27,445 nt of DNA from positions 1 through 27,445 of IMG/VR virus record IMGVR_UViG_3300045107_000836, one strand, 5' to 3'. Origin of the DNA: a virus. A program made the position numbers and the translations under genes. Of the stretch, positions 1 to 7,775 are shown one piece after another. Within the stretch, counting starts at the first letter, position 1; each line of letters opens with the position of its first letter. Under the pieces are notes generated by a model, which saw only the letters and a list, made by a program, of their open reading frames with translations, was not told the DNA's origin and searched no databases.

Positions 1-213
1 ATGCGACCCGACGCCGATCCCGCCTTCCTGACCACCGCCGAGCGCTTCCGTGAGTTGGCCGGCATCCTGGCCGTGGGCATCCTGCGCCTGCGCGACCGTG
101 CCGCGCTCGCCGCCGATCCGGGCGAACATCCCGCCCCAGAAAATCCAGAGAAAACCGGCGACAGTTGCCTTGAGCTTTCGGGGAAAACCGTGCTCAGTGT
201 CCACGGTGGTTAA
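1..213 (+). CDS. Small hypothetical protein, possibly partial at 5' end
   Basis: An open frame runs from the first base to a TAA at 211-213 (70 codons). An ATG happens to be at base 1, but there is no upstream sequence, so the true start may lie outside the window. The visible part has a short amphipathic stretch (AERFRELAGILAVGILRLRDRAAL) and then a Pro/Glu-rich tail ending in LSVHGG. It has no recognisable catalytic motif. I recall similar small proteins just ahead of DUF2924/recombinase cassettes in planctomycetes, so it is probably the first gene of that cassette; this is memory, not a search. A 32-base gap separates it from the DUF2924 gene. Function unknown. Confidence 0.5.
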   Translation: MRPDADPAFLTTAERFRELAGILAVGILRLRDRAALAADPGEHPAPENPEKTGDSCLELSGKTVLSVHGG

Positions 214-245
214 CCGTTTCCGAAACTCCGAGAAAGGAGCACCGC

Positions 246-746
246 ATGGACCTGAACATCGGCAAAGAGCTGGCCGCGCTAAAGCGGCTGACCGTGAAAG
301 AACTGCGGGCGAGGTACGCCGAGGTCTTCGGCGAGGAGACCCTCGCCCAGAACCGGGCCTGGCTTGTCAAGCGCATCGCCTGGCGGCTGCAGGCGCTGGC
401 CGAGGGCGACCTGTCCGAGCGTGCCCGCCGCCGCGCTGCCGAGCTGGCCAATGACGCCAACATCCGCATGAACCCGCCCATCGCCAAGCCGGTCGCCGCC
501 ACAGCGGAAACGATGACCAGGACGCGCTCGCTGCGCATCCAGCCGGACGACCGCCTGCCGCCGCCGGGCACGGTCATCACTCGGCGGTACAAGGGCGAGG
601 TGCTGCAGGTGAAGGTGCTGCCGCACGGCTTCGAGTACGAGGGCGAGGTCTACGGCTCGCTCAGCGCTGTGGCCAAGGCAATCACCGGCTCACACTGCAA
701 CGGCTACCTCTTCTTCCGCATGGGCGAGAAGGGAGGTAACTCATGA
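246..746 (+). CDS. DUF2924 domain-containing protein
   Basis: This 166-residue protein follows a good ribosome site (GAAAGGAG, 232-239) and starts at ATG 246. The N-terminal half has the DUF2924 pattern: LAALKRLTVKELRARYAEVFGE, then NRAWLVKRIAWRLQ and a basic ARRRAAELA helix. The second half includes PPPGTVITRRYKGEVLQVKVL, F-EYEGEVYGSLSAVAKAITG and NGYLFF, also typical of the family. The molecular function of DUF2924 is not established; it is commonly found directly upstream of large serine recombinases. Here its TGA overlaps the recombinase ATG in an ATGA, so the two genes are translationally coupled and probably act together, perhaps in DNA binding at the recombination site (inference). Confidence 0.85.
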   Translation: MDLNIGKELAALKRLTVKELRARYAEVFGEETLAQNRAWLVKRIAWRLQALAEGDLSERARRRAAELANDANIRMNPPIAKPVAATAETMTRTRSLRIQPDDRLPPPGTVITRRYKGEVLQVKVLPHGFEYEGEVYGSLSAVAKAITGSHCNGYLFFRMGEKGGNS

Positions 747-2335
747 GGCGGAATCACAGGAACGGGACGCCGGCTACTCTGCCGATCGTCCGCTGCGCCG
801 TCTACACTCGCAAGTCCACCGAAGAAGGGTTGGAGCAGGAGTTCAACTCGCTCGACGCCCAGCGCGAGGCGGGCGAGGCGTTCATCAAGAGCCAGGCCAG
901 CGAAGGCTGGACGTGCCTGCCCGACCGCTACGACGACGGCGGCTGGAGCGGCGGCAACATGGAACGGCCGGCCCTCCAGCGCCTTCTGACCGACATCGAG
1001 GCGGGCAAGATCGACTGCGTGGTGGTCTACAAGGTGGACCGCCTCAGCCGCAGCCTGCTCGACTTTGCCCAGATGATGCAGACGTTTGACCAGCACCAGG
1101 TGTCGTTTGTCTCGGTCACGCAGCAGTTCAACACCGCGACCTCGATGGGCCGGCTGGTGCTGAACGTCCTGCTCTCGTTCGCCCAGTTCGAGCGCGAGAT
1201 CATCTCTGAACGGACGCGCGACAAGATTGCCGCCACGCGCCGCAAGGGGAAGTGGGCCGGCGGCCATCCCATCCTCGGTTACGACGTGGACCCGCACGGC
1301 TTTCGGCTGGTCGTCAACGAGGCCGAGGCCGAGCGCGTGCGGGTCATCTTCAAGCTGTACCTCCAGCACGAGTCGTTGCTGGCGGTGGTGCAGGAGCTGG
1401 AACGCCTCGGCTGGGTCAACAAGCGCTGGCAGACGCGAAAGGGACGCATGACCGGCGGGCAGCGCTTCACCCGGACCAACCTCTACCGGCTGCTGACCAA
1501 CGTCGCCTACATCGGCAAGGTGCGCTACAAGGACGAGGTCCACAACGGCGAGCACCCCGGCATCGTGGACCCCGGCATCTGGCAGCGCGTGCAGGCCCTG
1601 CTCGAACGCAACGGACGCACGGGGGGAGCGCCGGTGCGCAACAAATTCGGCGCCTTGCTCAAGGGCATCATCCGCTGCGTCCCCTGCGACTGCGCCATGA
1701 CGCCGTCGCACACGACCCGCAACGGCGGCAAGCGCTACCGCTACTACGTTTGCTGCAGTGCCCAGAAGCGCGGCTGGGACACCTGCCCGTCGAAGTCGAT
1801 CCCCGCCGGTCAGATCGAGGACTTCGTGGTCGAGCAGATCAAGTGCATCGGCCGGGACCGGGCCTTGCTCGAAGAGGTCCTCGACCAGGCCCGCCGGCAG
1901 GACGACGCCCGCGCCGCCGAGTTGGAAGCCGAACAGCGCGGTCTGGAGAAGGACCTATCGCACTGGCACGGCGAGCTGCGGAGCCTGTCGGCACAGCTGC
2001 GGCCGGGCGACGACAACGGCTCGCTCATCGCCCGGCTCGCCGACCTGCAGGAGCGGATCGGCGTGGTCGAGGGGCGAGTGCGGAAGATCCGCGAGCAGAT
2101 TCACACCATTCATCACCAGTTGCTCCACGAGGACGAGGCCGCCCAGGTGATGTCCATCTTCGACCCGGTCTGGGGCTCGCTGACGCCGCGCGAGCAGGTG
2201 CGTGTCGTCCAGCTCCTCGTCGAGCGGGTGGACTACGACGGGGCCCAAGGCAAGGTGTCCATCACCTTCCGCTCCACCGGCATCAAGACACTGGCCGAAG
2301 AGCTGGCCGATGACCGAAAGGAGAAACGTGCATGA
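743..2335 (+). CDS. Large serine recombinase (resolvase/invertase family)
   Basis: A 530-residue site-specific recombinase. The N-terminal resolvase domain (about residues 15-165) has the catalytic serine at position 25 (VYTRKSTEEG), the SLDAQREAGEAFI segment, VYKVDRLSRSLLDF and the FAQFEREIISERTRDK helix. The recombinase domain follows (GYDVDPHGFRLVVNEAEAERV, then the NLYRLLTNVAYIGKVRYKDE region). Next is a zinc ribbon around residues 312-350 (CVPCDCAM through CCSA and CPSK) and a long charged coiled coil (about 380-460). Size and order match large serine integrases and transposases. It overlaps DUF2924 upstream and the HTH gene downstream by four bases each. It could drive integration of the phage or of its own cassette; no att core could be identified by eye. 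Confidence 0.93.
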   Translation: MRRNHRNGTPATLPIVRCAVYTRKSTEEGLEQEFNSLDAQREAGEAFIKSQASEGWTCLPDRYDDGGWSGGNMERPALQRLLTDIEAGKIDCVVVYKVDRLSRSLLDFAQMMQTFDQHQVSFVSVTQQFNTATSMGRLVLNVLLSFAQFEREIISERTRDKIAATRRKGKWAGGHPILGYDVDPHGFRLVVNEAEAERVRVIFKLYLQHESLLAVVQELERLGWVNKRWQTRKGRMTGGQRFTRTNLYRLLTNVAYIGKVRYKDEVHNGEHPGIVDPGIWQRVQALLERNGRTGGAPVRNKFGALLKGIIRCVPCDCAMTPSHTTRNGGKRYRYYVCCSAQKRGWDTCPSKSIPAGQIEDFVVEQIKCIGRDRALLEEVLDQARRQDDARAAELEAEQRGLEKDLSHWHGELRSLSAQLRPGDDNGSLIARLADLQERIGVVEGRVRKIREQIHTIHHQLLHEDEAAQVMSIFDPVWGSLTPREQVRVVQLLVERVDYDGAQGKVSITFRSTGIKTLAEELADDRKEKRA

Positions 2336-2736
2336 CCGCCGCCGTCACCATCGAGCGCGAAATCCACTTCCACCGACGTGGGCAAGGTAGCCGCAAGGAG
2401 CTGCGCGATGGCCCCGCGCCAGAGCGCCCGGTTGAGCCGGGTCGGGTGCCGCGCGTCGCACGTTTGATGGCGCTCGCCATCCGCTTCGACCGGTTACTCC
2501 GCGATGGCGTGGTCGCCAGCTACACCGAGCTGGCCGCGCTCGGTCACGTGACGCGGCCGCGGATCAGCCAGATCATGAACCTGCTCCAGCTGGCCCCCGA
2601 CATCCAGGAGGACATCCTCTTCCTGCCGCGGACGGTTCGCGGCCGCGACCCCTTGCAGCTGCGCCAGCTGCAACCGATCGCGGCCGTTCTTGACTGGCGC
2701 AAACAACGGCAGCTGTGGCGCGAGTTTGTGCAGTAA
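2332..2736 (+). CDS. HTH protein coupled to the recombinase
   Basis: A 134-residue basic protein whose ATG overlaps the recombinase stop (ATGA at 2332-2335). A helix-turn-helix is visible at about residues 60-85 (VVASYTELAALGHVTRPRISQIMNLL), resembling the HTH of ParB/KorB-like proteins. LAPDIQEDILFLP and a basic C-terminus follow. Genes of this kind recur as the third member of DUF2924/recombinase cassettes. Its likely role is as a DNA-binding accessory or regulator of recombination, or of the cassette itself; there is no direct functional evidence. No terminator is visible after its stop. Confidence 0.7.
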   Translation: MTAAVTIEREIHFHRRGQGSRKELRDGPAPERPVEPGRVPRVARLMALAIRFDRLLRDGVVASYTELAALGHVTRPRISQIMNLLQLAPDIQEDILFLPRTVRGRDPLQLRQLQPIAAVLDWRKQRQLWREFVQ

Positions 2737-2804
2737 GCCAAGGCCGAGTAAATCGTTACAACTCCTTCGACCCGCACAGGCAAGTCGTTTTCGTTGCCAT
2801 TCTC

Positions 2805-2834
2805 TTGCTGCCGGCATGGAACATATACTATACT
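2805..2834 (+). promoter_or_regulatory. Candidate sigma70-type promoter for the unknown two-gene unit
   Basis: The 186-base gap 2737-2922 is clearly more AT-rich than its surroundings. It contains TTGCTG at 2805-2810 and TATACT at 2829-2834, 18 bases apart; a second TATACT starts five bases earlier (2824). These boxes lie about 90 bases ahead of the ATG at 2923. This is by-eye matching to consensus only. Confidence 0.4.
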
Positions 2835-2922
2835 TGCGTACACTTTAACCCGGGCGTGGGCTCCTCCCAGCCTGCCCGCGCCAATGGTTCGTCTTCCATT
2901 GTTCCATGCATCGAGGTGACAC

Positions 2923-4104
2923 ATGGCAACCTTTCGACTCCGACGCTTCTCCAACCCGGAGGTCCTTCGGGCCATCGCACCGAGGAGGCTGATCGCCTTC
3001 CTCCAGCCGCACCGCGCCTTCTTCGAGGCACGCGGCCTCGTCTTCCCGCGCGCCCCCAGCACAGGCCCGATTGACTACGAGGCGCTGGTCGGTCTCTTCA
3101 TGGACCCGGGAGCCGGCCTGCCCAAGGAGCTGCTCGACGCGCTCTTCCTCGTGGACGAGATGGCGACGCCACACGGCATGGACGCCTTGCTCAACGCTCC
3201 TGGCCTCTCTCTGGAAGAGAGCGACGACGACTCGCCCGCCGACATCGCCGTCCAGACCTGGCTGCTGGACCGGCAGCTCCTGGAAAGCAAGCACGCCGAG
3301 CTATTCCTCGTCCGGCCGCGCTCTTTCGAGTGCTACCAGACCGCCAGGGCCAAGGTCCCGCCCTTCACGTTGCCGGATGTTGTCGCCTGTGGCAATCTCG
3401 AACGCGACCTGGATGACTGGTTCGAGGCGAAGAAGCGCGGCCGGGGCACGCGCGTGTTCGTCTACCCGCGCGAGGACGGCATCTGGTTCCTGGTCCGCCA
3501 CGGCGAGCCGTTCCAACGCGAGGAGAGCCTCAATGGCTCCGAGACCGCCAGTATCTGCTACCGGCCTCTGAAGTACGATGTGCTCGTCTACCAGCCGGGG
3601 ATCGGCGAGTTGCGGATCAACGCTCGCTCCAAGGGCGAGAAACGCCTCTACCGTAGCCTGTTCGGCACGCACCTGTTCGGCGACGAGGACTTCTTCCCCG
3701 GCGACAGCAAGTACACGCTGGAGCCGCTGCTTACCCGCGGCGAGGTAGCGCTGACCTGCGTGGACGTGCCCGGCATGGAATGGGTCCGGCTCCGCGAGGC
3801 GCACTTCTTCCTGGGCGGCCCCTCCAATGAGGTCGAGGTCCACCGGGCCGACGACGTCTTCGCGGCGTTCAGGTCGCGGGACGGCAAACCGCCCGTGGGG
3901 CGGATCATCCGCGCGGTCTTCCTGGTGAAGTTCACCGACTCCAAGCGGCCGCGCTCGGTGACGATCCGGCCGTCGAACATCGCCCAGTATACCCGTGACG
4001 ACGATGCAGAGCTGGTCGAGCAGTGGCTTGCGCGGCGCGGGTTCATCCTCGCGGGCACCAATTCGGGAAAGGGGGTGAGCCATGCGACTCTGGCAAGCGC
4101 TTGA
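2923..4104 (+). CDS. Hypothetical protein, first gene of unknown pair
   Basis: A 393-residue protein starting at ATG 2923 after GAGGTG (2913-2918). I do not recognise a named family. It looks like a soluble multidomain protein: a helical N-terminus (about 1-130), a middle part rich in aromatic residues and strands (about 150-280: RVFVYPREDGIWFLVRHGEPF, YDVLVYQPGIGELRIN, FGDEDFFPGD), and a C-terminal region ending VTIRPSNIAQY, DDDAELVEQWLARRGFIL. There is no signal peptide or membrane helix and no clear nuclease, ATPase or protease motif. It overlaps the next gene by 23 bases, implying coupled expression. It lies between the recombinase cassette and the phage early genes, with its own promoter candidate and a shared terminator, which is the layout of a cargo or defence unit (inference). 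Confidence 0.75.
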   Translation: MATFRLRRFSNPEVLRAIAPRRLIAFLQPHRAFFEARGLVFPRAPSTGPIDYEALVGLFMDPGAGLPKELLDALFLVDEMATPHGMDALLNAPGLSLEESDDDSPADIAVQTWLLDRQLLESKHAELFLVRPRSFECYQTARAKVPPFTLPDVVACGNLERDLDDWFEAKKRGRGTRVFVYPREDGIWFLVRHGEPFQREESLNGSETASICYRPLKYDVLVYQPGIGELRINARSKGEKRLYRSLFGTHLFGDEDFFPGDSKYTLEPLLTRGEVALTCVDVPGMEWVRLREAHFFLGGPSNEVEVHRADDVFAAFRSRDGKPPVGRIIRAVFLVKFTDSKRPRSVTIRPSNIAQYTRDDDAELVEQWLARRGFILAGTNSGKGVSHATLASA

Positions 4105-5125
4105 GGCCATGCCCGGCCCGGCGGCGGTGCTGGCCGAGTGGCGCCGGCTCGCTGGCGAGGAATTGAACCTGCTCACGCCCTATCTCCAGCCGCGGCAGCG
4201 ATTGGCGGCCTCCTATCCGCGCCTGGCCGGCGGCGAGCCAACGTACCCGTATGAGGTCGTCGAACACGGGCCGGACGACTTCGTCGGCATCTGCCCCGAG
4301 ACGGAAGACCGGATCGTGCTCACCCGGAACGACCTGATCGTCTACGAGCTGGACTGGCCCCTGTTCCTGGCCGACATCGCGGCCGCGCTGGGCTTCCAGC
4401 GCCGGGCAGCCGACCCGGACGGGCTGCCGCCGCTGACACGCCTGGTCGGCGATTACCGGCCGACCGCGGGCTACTCGTTTCCGGCCTACCTGACCGTTCC
4501 TCTGGAGGCCCGTGGACTGACGAGCGCCGTCTGCATGTTGGTCTCAATGAGTGATGACGCGCTCGTCCTGCTGACACCGACCCGACACTGGCTGCGCCCG
4601 GACGCACAGCAAATCCTGGAGCGGAAGCGGTGCTGCTTCCTTCCGCTGGAGGATTCCCTCGCTGCGACGGGACTGAGGCAGTGGCAGGCCACGGACGCGG
4701 CCGTTCAGGCTTTGCGCGACTTCACCAGTCTGCACCTTCCATCAACCGAGGCGGCTAACGGGGCGGTGTTCTTCCCCACCCCGGCTGGCATCGGCTGGAG
4801 CGACCTCATCATTCGCTTCGTGGACGGGCACTCGGTTTCGGTCGCTGCGGGCGAGGTCACGCGAACCCTCCACTACGCCCAGATGGGCATGGCCGACGGC
4901 CGCAACGCCAGGCCGGACAGGCAGTGGGAGTTGCTCCGCGCCTTCGCCCAGGGCTACGGCACGCTGACATGGAAGAGCCGGGACGCGGACCGGAGGAACC
5001 AGAAGCGCCGCGAGTACCTGGCTCGCGACCTGAAAGCGTTCTTCCGTATCGACGGCGAACCGATCGTGCTGACCGAAGACGGCAAGGGATGGCGCACCGT
5101 CTTTCGCATCGAGGCGGACGGCTGA
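4082..5125 (+). CDS. Hypothetical protein, second gene of unknown pair
   Basis: A 347-residue protein with ATG 4082 inside the end of the previous gene; the ribosome site GGGAAAGGGGG lies at 4066-4076. No named family is recognised. Visible parts: a helical N-terminus (LEAMPGPAAVLAEWRRLAGEELNLL), a central region with repeated FxxxDL/LVYELDW and LVLLTPTRHWL strand patterns, and a C-terminal segment (about 285-347) that reads like a winged-helix domain: WELLRAFAQGYGTLTW, a basic RRNQKRREYLARDLKAFF helix, then a hairpin DGEPIVLTEDGKGWRTVFRI. DNA binding is therefore possible. It is the last gene before a strong terminator. With its partner it forms a two-gene operon of unknown role. Confidence 0.75.
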   Translation: MRLWQALEAMPGPAAVLAEWRRLAGEELNLLTPYLQPRQRLAASYPRLAGGEPTYPYEVVEHGPDDFVGICPETEDRIVLTRNDLIVYELDWPLFLADIAAALGFQRRAADPDGLPPLTRLVGDYRPTAGYSFPAYLTVPLEARGLTSAVCMLVSMSDDALVLLTPTRHWLRPDAQQILERKRCCFLPLEDSLAATGLRQWQATDAAVQALRDFTSLHLPSTEAANGAVFFPTPAGIGWSDLIIRFVDGHSVSVAAGEVTRTLHYAQMGMADGRNARPDRQWELLRAFAQGYGTLTWKSRDADRRNQKRREYLARDLKAFFRIDGEPIVLTEDGKGWRTVFRIEADG

Positions 5126-5134
5126 CGCGGACTG

Positions 5135-5162
5135 GCCCAGCGATTTTTCGCTGGGCTTTTTT
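5135..5162 (+). terminator. Rho-independent terminator
   Basis: A perfect 9-bp stem (GCCCAGCGA at 5135-5143 with TCGCTGGGC at 5148-5156), a TTTT loop and a run of six T lie nine bases after the stop at 5125. This closes the unknown two-gene unit. The following 5163-5411 stretch holds no convincing gene; its only visible structure is a 7-bp CACGGGC/GCCCGTG inverted repeat near 5343-5377. Confidence 0.9.
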
Positions 5163-5411
5163 GTTGACCCGCTAAGTTTTTTCGGCTTTTTGCCCGCTCC
5201 GCATCTCCTTGTTCTCCTTTCAGTTGCATCAACGCTGCTTGTGAGCCTGGCCGTCATCCCGGCCCCGCCAGCGATTTCTCGACAGTCGGGGGCGACGGGT
5301 CTGGCGACACCGCTTTTCCTTCCCGCAACGGCGGGCCGAAGTCACGGGCACCACTCACGCCGGACCTGTCGCCCGTGGGCTTACTATGGCCCCGACTTTT
5401 GGAGGTCCGGC

Positions 5412-5741
5412 ATGCCAATCCCCATGTCCAAGGCGGCTCTGTCTCCGGCGCGGCGCCGGCTGGTCGAGCTGCTCCAGCAACTCAACTTCGGTCGCGTCGA
5501 GGGCCTGAGCATCCTCGACGGCGACCCCATCTTCGACCCGCCGCCGCGCCTCGTGCGCGAGGTCAAGTTCGGCGGCGAGAACGGCTCGCGGCCCGAGGCT
5601 GCCGCGGCCAACTTCCCGCTCAAGTCCCAGGTCATCGAGCTGTTCGCCCACTTCGACGAGATCGGTGACGGCACCATCGACGTGCTGGAGGTCAAGCACG
5701 GCCTGCCCTTCCGCATGGTCGTCGCGGAGGCCGCCGCCTGA
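5412..5741 (+). CDS. Small hypothetical protein, first gene of phage early region
   Basis: A 109-residue soluble protein. The start is placed at ATG 5412 because GGAGG stands at 5401-5405; the frame is open further upstream but without a ribosome site. It begins MPIPMSKAALSPARRRLVELLQQLNFGRVEGLSILDG as three pieces of helix and ends in an acidic IDVLEVKHGLPFRMVV strand pair. There is no motif I can name. It may be a small DNA-binding or regulatory protein, but that is a guess. The sequence up to the sigma-like gene contains a large inverted repeat. Confidence 0.65.
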   Translation: MPIPMSKAALSPARRRLVELLQQLNFGRVEGLSILDGDPIFDPPPRLVREVKFGGENGSRPEAAAANFPLKSQVIELFAHFDEIGDGTIDVLEVKHGLPFRMVVAEAAA

Positions 5742-5804
5742 CCGCGGGCTCGGCCCCCGCTCGGACAACAACGTTCTTTAACCATCACCTGACATTTTGC
5801 CGGC

Positions 5805-5867
5805 CGCGAAGCGGAGGCGATTGTGGGCGACGCCGGTCCAGGCGCACCGCATCGCCTCCGCTTCGCG
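5805..5867. repeat. 17-bp perfect inverted repeat (hairpin) before sigma-like gene
   Basis: CGCGAAGCGGAGGCGAT at 5805-5821 is exactly reverse-complementary to 5851-5867, with a 29-base loop. It lies 69 bases ahead of the GTG start at 5937 and after the stop at 5741. There is no T-run, so it is not a simple terminator. It could be a leader hairpin, an operator, or a relic of a small element; no flanking direct repeat is seen. Confidence 0.8.
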
Positions 5868-5936
5868 TTGGCTTGCCTCTCCTCGCCGGTCGTCGTGGCC
5901 CACGCCTGCTCTTCCGCGGCCGGGAGGAGCTTCCCT

Positions 5937-6476
5937 GTGATTCATGACGACAAGATCGTTCTCGACCGTTTCTGTTGGGGCATCATCCGGCGCAAGGCCC
6001 GGCAGATGATCGGCCGCGCCGGGATCAAGAAGCAAGACTACGAGGACCTTGTGCAGGAGCTGATGCTCCGGCTGCTCAGGAGTCTGCGGCTGTTCGACGC
6101 GGCCCAGGCCGACCGCAAGTCGTTCGTCACCGCGGTTGTCGAGCGCAATGCCGCCAAGATCCTCCGGGACCGGCGGGCCAAGAAGCGCGACGGCGGCCGG
6201 GTCGAGTCGCTCGACGTGCTGCTGGAGAACCTGGACGAGGAGCCGACCGACCTGGCCGTCGATGACCACGCGGCCGAGCAAACGGACCTGGCCATCGACG
6301 TGGCGGACCTGCTCGCCCGGCTGCCCGCCGAACTGCGCGACCTGGCCGAGCGGCTTCAGAGGCAAACGCTGTCCCAGGCCGCGCGCGAGATGGGCGTCGC
6401 GCGTTCGACCTTGCAGCGCCGCGTCGCGCGCCTGCGGCGCCACTTCCAGGATACCGAGCTGCGGAATTATTGCTGA
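5937..6476 (+). CDS. Sigma-70-like (ECF-type) RNA polymerase sigma factor
   Basis: A 179-residue protein. The start is set at GTG 5937 because GGAGGA (5923-5928) sits eight bases upstream; an in-frame start at 5823 would run through the inverted repeat. The N-terminal half resembles sigma region 2 (IIRRKARQMIGRAGIKKQDYEDLVQELMLRLLRSL, then KSFVTAVVERNAAKILRDRRAKK). The C-terminal half resembles region 4 (LPAELRDLAERL, then an HTH in SQAAREMGVARSTLQRRVARLRRHF). There is no anti-sigma partner next to it. In phage context it may redirect host RNA polymerase to phage promoters, or act as an HTH regulator of sigma descent. It stands first in the early block that continues through the recombination genes. 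Confidence 0.75.
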   Translation: MIHDDKIVLDRFCWGIIRRKARQMIGRAGIKKQDYEDLVQELMLRLLRSLRLFDAAQADRKSFVTAVVERNAAKILRDRRAKKRDGGRVESLDVLLENLDEEPTDLAVDDHAAEQTDLAIDVADLLARLPAELRDLAERLQRQTLSQAAREMGVARSTLQRRVARLRRHFQDTELRNYC

Positions 6477-6480
6477 GCCA

Positions 6481-6529
6481 TGCGTCAATTCCGCCGCCAA
6501 CTGGAAAGCTCTTCCTGTAGGGGGTTGTT
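6481..6529 (+). repeat. Dispersed repeat, copy 1
   Basis: This segment matches 23165-23213. It has an identical 11-mer TGCGTCAATTC, five differing bases, an identical 24-mer (6497-6520, containing CTGGAAAGCTCTTCC), then a diverging GTAG-GGG-TG tail. It ends about 20 bases before the ATG at 6549 and is in frame with that gene. The role is probably a promoter, an operator or a translation leader. Confidence 0.85.
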
Positions 6530-6548
6530 TCCTCGCCAAGGGGCCGCG

Positions 6549-6854
6549 ATGACGAAGGAACTGTACCGCTACGCTTTCCATCCGCACGTGCCGCTCGAAG
6601 AGATCGCGGCCTCACTTCTCCTGGCCGTCTGGGGCGCCGTCAGTCTGCACGGTGAGGACCGCGTCGCGGCCGACGCGACCCACTCCCTGGACCCGCACCG
6701 GCGTGCCTGCGTCATCGACGCGGGCACGCCGGCCGGCCGCGACCTCAACCGTCTGTTCGCCCACTTCGTCCGCCGGGAGTTGAGCGCGGACTCCTACCGG
6801 GTGGACCGCATCGTTACCGACACCAACCACGCAATCGCCGAGGCATACACATGA
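6549..6854 (+). CDS. Small hypothetical protein ahead of exonuclease
   Basis: A 101-residue protein if started at ATG 6549; an in-frame ATG at 6480 would add 23 residues translated from the dispersed repeat. Neither start has a strong ribosome site, so the start is uncertain. The sequence (LYRYAFHPHVPLEEIAASLLLAVWGAVSLHGEDRV, then HRRACVIDAGTPAGRDLNRLFAHFVRREL) looks like a compact soluble domain without a known motif. Its TGA overlaps the exonuclease ATG (ATGA at 6851), so it belongs to the recombination operon. Its role is unknown. Confidence 0.65.
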   Translation: MTKELYRYAFHPHVPLEEIAASLLLAVWGAVSLHGEDRVAADATHSLDPHRRACVIDAGTPAGRDLNRLFAHFVRRELSADSYRVDRIVTDTNHAIAEAYT

Positions 6855-7699
6855 ACCAAACCCTGGCCTGGAAGCGCTCGAAGAACGGCACCGCCGGCCG
6901 GCTCGATCCGCTGGCCTTCCTGATCCGTGAGCCGGCCGAGGTTTATCACGCCAGGTCGAAAGAACACCTGACCAGCCACGGCCTGGCTGACTTCCGCGAG
7001 AACCCGCTCTTGTATCGCAAGCGGCAACTCGGCCTCGTCGTCGAGGAAGACCGGCCAGCCTTCCAGGTCGGCCGGGCCGCCCACACCCTCATCCTGGAAG
7101 GGCGCGACGCCTACCGGCGGCAGTATGCCTTCGGCGGGCCGACCAATCCGGCGACCGGCAAGCTCTTCGACAGCCGTTCCAAGGCCTACCAGGAATGGGC
7201 CGAGCGCCAGGCCAAGCCGGTGCTGACCGACCGCCAGGCGGTCCTAATCGAAGAGCTGGCCGCTGCTGTCCAGCGCCATCCCGCTGCCGGCGAACTGCTC
7301 GCCGAGGGCGTGCCCGAGGGCGTCATCCGCCGCGACTATTGCGGTGTCCCTTGCCAAGCCAGGTTCGACTGGCTCAATCCCGTCAAAGGCCTCGTCGATC
7401 TCAAGACCTGCGATCACCTCAAGTACCTCGAAGCCGACGCCCGGTCGTTCGGCTACCTGCACCAGCTCGCCTTCTATCGCGCCCTGCTGGCGCTGGAGAC
7501 CGGCGAGTTGCTCCCGGTCTACCTGATCGCCGTCGAGAAGCGCGAACCATACCGCTGCGGTGTCTGGCGGATCGACCCGGGCGTCCTGGCTGTCGCGGAG
7601 CAGGACAACGAGGCCGCCCTGGAGCGCCTGGTGCGCTGCCGGCAGCTCGACCACTGGCCCACCGGCTACGAGGAACTGCGCGTTTTCGACCACCTATGA
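6851..7699 (+). CDS. PD-(D/E)XK exonuclease, RecE/DUF3799-like
   Basis: A 282-residue nuclease. The motifs of the RecE/Cas4-like fold are visible: GRAAHTLILEG (about residues 77-87) with the conserved histidine, RFDWLNPVKGLVDLKT with the catalytic D and D-x-K (about 172-189), and YLHQLAFYRALL with the Q-x-x-x-Y helix (about 201-213). The length fits the phage DUF3799/exodeoxyribonuclease VIII group. Such enzymes chew double-stranded ends to give single strands for an annealing protein. The Sak4-like RecA protein and DUF669 protein downstream would supply annealing and single-strand binding. It is coupled by ATGA to the gene before it. A 76-base gap with a 10-bp inverted repeat (7713-7722/7751-7760) follows. 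Confidence 0.88.
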   Translation: MNQTLAWKRSKNGTAGRLDPLAFLIREPAEVYHARSKEHLTSHGLADFRENPLLYRKRQLGLVVEEDRPAFQVGRAAHTLILEGRDAYRRQYAFGGPTNPATGKLFDSRSKAYQEWAERQAKPVLTDRQAVLIEELAAAVQRHPAAGELLAEGVPEGVIRRDYCGVPCQARFDWLNPVKGLVDLKTCDHLKYLEADARSFGYLHQLAFYRALLALETGELLPVYLIAVEKREPYRCGVWRIDPGVLAVAEQDNEAALERLVRCRQLDHWPTGYEELRVFDHL

Positions 7700-7775
7700 G
7701 GCCGGAGGCTGCAGGCTGGAGGAAGACAAAGCTTTTCTGTTCGCCTCTGGCCTCCAGCCTCACGAGGAACCGAGC

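Noticed and set aside
2737-2922. Attachment site of the recombinase
   Set aside because: The gap is AT-rich and near the recombinase, but no duplicated core was found elsewhere in the window; only a promoter candidate can be supported.
5805-5867. Second MITE like the one at 18313
   Set aside because: Arms differ in sequence and no flanking direct repeat is seen; a leader hairpin is more likely.
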